Positions 42,912 to 48,168 of a stretch of 48,168 nt of DNA are shown piece by piece. Within the stretch, counting starts at the first letter, position 1; each line of letters starts with the position of its first letter. Source of the DNA: Thermomucor indicae-seudaticae (lineage: Eukaryota > Mucoromycota > Mucoromycetes > Mucorales > Lichtheimiaceae); the NCBI GenBank assembly GCA_000787465.1, contig JSYX01000247.1:1-48168 (forward strand). Reading direction: 5' to 3'. A program made the translations under genes and the position numbers. Under the pieces are notes generated by a model. It was not told the origin of the DNA. It saw only the letters and a program-made list of their open reading frames with translations, and made no database searches.

Positions 42912-45900
42912 AGTGTCTTGCTGTCTCGATCAGAGCGACAACGTGGACTACCACGTCTAAAGAGTACTATAAGTATAAACTATTCATGACTAGGGCTAGT
43001 ATAGTGACAAGTTCACAATGGGCATAGGTACAAACATTCTGAACTTCTAGGATTCCGTCTGAGCGATCTCGCTAAGGCGTAGATGGTATATAACGTTTTC
43101 ACTTGATGTGTTGTCTGTGGTCAGATAGAACGCCAACCTTTAATTGTGCTTTTTCCTTTCTACCACTTAACGATCGCCAGACAAGATCAGCCACGTGGTT
43201 ATTGTAGCAAGAATACTGGCATTAAATATGTCTCTCGTTAGTTTCGTTCTTGCGAGCTTGCACCACTGCTTTTTTACCTCCCTATTAGTATAGCCATAAT
43301 ACACTCGGCTGGTAAGACGTTGCATGAGAAACTTTGGTACTTTATTTGGATCCCGTTACTATTTTCAAGGAATAGCATATTCAAAGCCAGGGATTTACTG
43401 TCGCAGACGAGGTATATGACCTTTCGCAGTTAAATACATAGTTCGCCTGGCGATTCCTTTTGCGTAGCACAATCGGTATCTGCGTCTGACGACGGTAAGT
43501 CTATTATTGTTTCTAATGGAGGTTTTTTGTTGAATATACGAAATGGGCGCTCGCTGTACTCAGTCTGCCGCTCTCGCCAGTTCCAGTCGTTGGAGCCGAA
43601 TCAAAAACCCAAGGAACTTTGGGGAAAATTGTGATGCAAAAAAGATGGGGTTATTTATACTAAGGGGAAGGATCAGGAACAGTTTTTGTTTTTTATCAAT
43701 GGAAACCAAGTTGTAAAGACAGGAAGAGTTATTAGTGGGAATCGTTGATGGTTCGTGCGTTGAGCCAGTTTAGAAAGGCGTGGCCAGGTTGTGCGCGTCG
43801 AGTGGAGATGGTGGGTCGGGGATGGTGATGCAAAATTTCGTCCATCTCGGCAAGGAGATGGTACAGAATCGGCCAAAGACTATTATTGCCCTATCAGCAA
43901 ATTCATGCCGAGCAAAGCAGAGTTGGTTGTTTTTGGATAGACTTGACGAATCTAACGATTTTGATAATGAGGATGCTAAATGAAAAAATTTTTTCGCAAG
44001 GGTAGAATCATTATAACCTCAGGTTTTTGCTTTGAACAATATCTATGTGGCGCCAATATTGCCAAAGTACTTGAGACCTTTTTACGTTATCGGAGATACA
44101 GCATGGTCGATTATTAGCATTTGTAGATGGGAGCATCGCTGAACAGGTCACTATGGGGAAAATACTGCGCGGAAAGATGTCTTGTACCTAGAGTATCGTG
44201 AAGGATGAACGACATATATGACACTTCCTCCTACTTTGAAAACCAGTTTCTCTGCCCGAGTATTCGAGCGAGGTCAACCAGGTGGTTACTCAATGCTGGA
44301 TTATGAGCCAGTGATTGTATGGACACGTTTCCATATTTTTCGCATTTTTCAACGTCTTGTCTCAAGTTTTTCCATGATGAGATAATACCGGTGGATAAGG
44401 GAAACATAACTTTTTGCGACAGCAATGCCATGAGAAGTAGGTAAGCGAAGATAGTTAAAGTGTTGAAATTGAATAAAAAAATATGTTCGCCGCAGACGCC
44501 AGGTAGGTTCTATCGCGACTTTTATGGCTCGATCAATTCAATTAGCTCTTTCTTTAACAAAAATTACGGTAGGTAAAAGCAAACAAATAATTTTAAATGT
44601 CTTCTTTGGAGCAAACTCACATGAAGTAACTTAGAAATTGTGCTCTCTCACTGATCGTGTGATGACAGCGTATTTATCTATTTGAATGTTCAAAAATTCT
44701 ACATGTTCGTACCCAATCGTTTTTGAGAGGCTCGTTAAATGACGACCTTATCCTTCATAACCGATTTTAAAAATCATTACGTGGATGTGGGATAGAGCAC
44801 AAATACAAAAAGCAGAAAGTGGTCGAGCCATCAGCGATGTTAAATAAGGGACTTTCTTCATCCAAATTTTGTGCTGTCAGCGATATCAAGAAAGATTTGT
44901 TTCGTTACCACTTACGAGTTCTTTCAGTGTCTTCCGGTGAAAATTCATCAGAAACAGTTAGCTAATGTGGCATTAATTCATTGTATTCACTAACCAATTA
45001 AACTGTGTACCTGGCATTGGAAAAAGTTTGTTTATCCCATAGTTCGGCCAATAGGACGTATAGAACCTTTTTCTGATGGTGAAAGCTATGAGAGGAGTGT
45101 GTGTAGTATAGGATATGGTGGAGTAAATCTGAACGCTGACGTTACGTTTAGGACAGCTGTACATGAGCTTCATGAAATATATTTGCCACTTAGCAGACTC
45201 TAGACACTTTGATGCAGGGTCTACAACTTACGCTGTTTGAGTGTCGTGTGAGCATCGCAGCTGATAAAAATTGTTTATGTGCTTCGCTCGGTATGTACTA
45301 TGGCTTCGCGTGCATTAGCTGTATTTGTGCTCTATACGTACTGAACATTATCTGGCTGCTTCCCTAAATAGGTATGGAGTTCGAAAAGACCCAGTTATCA
45401 GTGAAAAAAAACGGATGTATAGGTTTACAGTGCTTATGGATTGCGAATACGGTTTACACGGCTGAAACCGTAGCTTATTCAAGCTAAAGCGTGGGAAAAA
45501 CAATATCATGCACGAGATATTTGACATGCGGTCGACATGTGTCAAATTTTTTCATAACTTTTCAAGTCAACGTATCGAGAGCTGCAAAAGCTCGATTTTG
45601 ATTGCGGCAAATATTATGTCAAGGATATTCTGTGTTGCTTCATAAATTTTCAAAGCTGTCAAAGTGTATGTTCCCGGTGCTCCTGTGAGATTATCATTTA
45701 TGGATATGTAAAATAGTTTTTGTCTTATACAAGACATGATGAGTCACTCAAAGGCACTTTTATTCAGTAACAGGACGAAAAGCACATGAAATGAATGAAA
45801 TAATCAAACAGAGCAAAATTTGACTATGCTAAACGATGCATAAGATTATCCATCTGTGCAGCCCTTTGTATCAAGTTTGGCATCAGCTGTACTTTACAAA

Positions 45901-48168
45901 GCTCGTCAAGAATCATACAGTATAAATGGTCACTATACGCACACTATAGCTTACGTCATATATCCCGGGTCTCCGCGCATTTAAAGATATGTATCACGTT
46001 AGCTTGACAATTATATGTGATTTTACAATTTTGTGGATTTAAGGAATAAAGAGTGATTACAAAAGCTTCTTGGCTTTCCTATATTGGAAAAGAGACTGAA
46101 AGAGCAGATACCCATTTCTCGCAAAGCTTTTAAAGGAATTCTCAATCACACAATATCTTTCTTCTGATATAATCACGTAGTTTATATAATATACGTAATT
46201 GCTACTTTTATTCATAGGTATCCTGGTGACGTACATTCACCACATTGAATAAAACTATCTAAACCAATTTTTAAAGCTATTGCACCTTGGAAAATATGTT
46301 TAGAGGATATCCAAAAATTCTAATATTGAGTCCGCAGCAAAAATGAATTTGATATATAAACAGAAACGGATGTTAAAAACGTTAGATCGCAAAAGCACCT
46401 TTTTAAGTTAGCGCAAAAAATACAAAAGTTGGAAAGAAGGGGAAAATGAAAAGCAAGGACCTCTCTTTCAAAAGGATTCTTTTGGTAAAACATTAAAGAA
46501 GCTCAAATTAACTTAAACAACGATTGATAAAAGAAAAAAAGCTAACTCGACTTAACCTTGTGTAAATGGTCAGCATATATTGATTTTCGCCGTTTTCACA
46601 GCAAATTCTTTTCAAAGATGTTTGTAGTTTACTGTAATGCTTTCGGATATCATGTTTTCTCACGTTATATGTTTTCTGGTAAACCTTGAATATCGAATAG
46701 AGGTCCCGACAAAAAGATATCCATCATGAAACACAGTTTCTATAAAGTATCTACCATAAGAACATCGATCTCTTTGAATCCCGAAACTTCCCCACGAAGA
46801 GGCACTTTGTTTTTTTTTTCACTAAGCAAAGACCTCGAGACGGTGAATATCCGCTGTAAGCAGCATATTAATTGGAAGCTCAGGAATCTGAGGTTTTTGT
46901 AGAATAGAAAAATGAGATGCTTAAATATAAATTTTTGTAAAAAAATTGATCAGCTTTTGTGATGACTTTTTTCTAGGGACCTCTACTTCTGGAATATTAT
47001 TATGTGTATGAAAACGTTTCTGAACATTTTTCCATGGCCGTGGCCGTTCAGACATCTTCCTCCATTATCACAGATTTCATTTTATGCAAAGGACAATCTG
47101 CTCTCTTGAAAAAGAAACAAAATTTTAACCGTTACAGTCCCTTTCCAGTCATCATTTTGTTACACTTGATATTTATTAATCTGGGGTGAATTTCTGCAAA
47201 GCTTCCGCTGGCACTGACTCTCGTTAATAATGCGCTGAGATCTACTGGCCCTATATACTTCAATGAGACCGTATAGAATGCACGTTTTGGGGTGTTAGAA
47301 TGATGTTGAAAATTCTATGAGTGTTCCTTTAGTTTAGCAACGAAGTACGCTGAGCACGCAGTTCTCAAATAAAGTCGCTTCTTAGCTGCTATTTAATCCT
47401 ATGGAGCACGTTCCATGCTCTGTAATGATTGCTCCATCGGCAGCCGTTTGATATCACTGTTATGGTCATCCTGTAATGTAATTTCGGCTTAAACGTACAC
47501 ATTGTCTAACATCCGAAAAATAAACTATTATATGCACTATGAAAAATGGAACAACATTTTGATGTTCGAAATGTCTGCAAATGTCGTGCCATTTGGAACG
47601 ACATTTGGCGACGCCGGGCAGCGAAAACGGGCAATTTTCTACGGCGGGAACGCGGATAAACATTTTAAACTTTTCCCTTTGCGGGGGGATGGGACTCTGA
47701 ATCAGAGAGCGTACCTTTAAAGCCCGAATTTTCCAAATGTCTGCAAATGTTGTGCCATTTTTTTCACAGTGACGACATAATAACTCTAATATATAGCGGG
47801 ACGTCTAGTTGCTATCAGAACACTGTCCATGGGCAACTGTTGGTTTTTGTATATGGCTTCCTCAGTCAACCAGAGGGTGCATTAAAACCACTATGTCTGT
47901 TATGCCATTTTCTGGAAAATGGCTTTTGTACCTCTTTCAGACGTTGATATGCGTTTCAAACACTCGTCGTCCATACCCTTTTTCCTACTGAGGAAATACG
48001 AGTGCGCAATCGCACTAGGCCCCAGGATGGTAACAATACAGCTTGTTTTGACATTGCGCTCAAAGCAAAACATCCGTGAGATAGAGCACAATAGTCAAAA
48101 CAGTAGACAAGTAGACAAGATGTCAGCGAGACTGAATAAAGGTTGTTTTATTGAAATTGGATGTGCTC
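42912..48168. other. AT-rich gene desert, 5.3 kb
   Basis: No reading frame over about 72 codons and no recognised gene or RNA. Base composition is clearly richer in A/T than in the gene regions, with many A and T tracts. One more GC-rich island (about 43680-43990) has open frames on both strands but no known domain. Near the end there is a 26-bp direct repeat and a short perfect hairpin (GCCATTTT-CTGG-AAAATGGC at about 47904-47923). It could be decayed transposon DNA, subtelomeric or pericentromeric DNA, or simply an intergenic expanse. The sequence alone does not decide. Confidence 0.5.
47569..47760. repeat. 26-bp direct repeat pair, 166-bp period
   Basis: Copies at 47569-47594 and 47735-47760 start AAATGTCTGCAAATGT and end GTGCCATTT, differing at one base. 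Between them lie GC-rich blocks (GACGCCGGGCAGCG and GCGGGGGGATGGG) in an otherwise AT-rich region. This may be the edge of an unidentified repeat or a short tandem duplication that has since diverged. Confidence 0.65.

Noticed and set aside
1..48168. CRISPR array, prophage or bacterial operon
   Set aside because: No regularly spaced repeats, no ribosome-binding-site-led polycistrons, and many spliceosomal introns: the DNA is eukaryotic.

Overview
This window is nuclear DNA from a filamentous fungus, most likely an early-diverging one of the Mucoromycota (Mucorales grade). Reasons: protein genes carry many short introns (mostly about 55-75 nt, GT-AG); there is a chitin synthase fused to a myosin-like motor; there is a secreted animal/bacterial-type GH37 trehalase; there is a BRPF-type scaffold with bromodomain and PWWP; and there are decayed Tc1/mariner elements and a Fanzor-type nuclease relic. 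No species is claimed. I rebuilt the exon structures by hand from splice sites, frame continuity and family knowledge. Every listed multi-exon CDS closes in frame.

Layout. 1-1.5 kb: relics of a Fanzor/TnpB-like nuclease and a helix-turn-helix transposon ORF. 2.2-7.9 kb: a compact gene cluster with secreted trehalase (+), UPF0390 nucleolar small protein (-), fibrillarin (+) and an ER J-protein of the DNAJB12/14 type (+). 8.2-12.2 kb: gene-poor, with one 175-bp MITE. 12.2-15.5 kb: V-ATPase subunit a (13 exons). 16.3-19.1 kb: three Tc1/mariner-type elements joined end to end, each junction being one TA dinucleotide; two carry broken DD34E transposases and the third is a 144-bp MITE. 20.0-24.4 kb: NTO1/BRPF homologue (-). 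25.1-26.8 kb: unidentified Ser-rich protein with a beta-rich C-terminal domain and a 14-nt micro-exon (-). 28.0-29.8 kb: RTC4-domain protein (+). 30.2-31.2 kb: COQ4 (+). 31.3-32.4 kb: unidentified acidic protein (-). 33.9-39.5 kb: myosin-motor chitin synthase of 1781 aa (+). 40.1 kb: second copy of the 175-bp MITE, inverted. 41.0-41.6 kb: secreted EF-hand protein (+). 41.7-42.9 kb: decayed F-box/LRR-like gene. 42.9-48.2 kb: AT-rich DNA with no gene I can support.

Functional themes. The live genes are housekeeping or growth genes: ribosome biogenesis (fibrillarin and UPF0390 share a 211-bp divergent promoter), secretory and vacuolar function (J-protein, V-ATPase, EF-hand protein), wall synthesis (chitin synthase), chromatin (NTO1/BRPF, RTC4-domain), respiration (COQ4) and trehalose use. 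I see no operon-like or cluster-type metabolic logic. The accessory interest lies in the transposon relics and in unusual exon/intron architecture: a stop-free 63-nt GC-AG intron, a 42-nt in-frame glycine-arginine cassette exon, and a 14-nt micro-exon. No tRNA, rRNA or CRISPR array was recognised.
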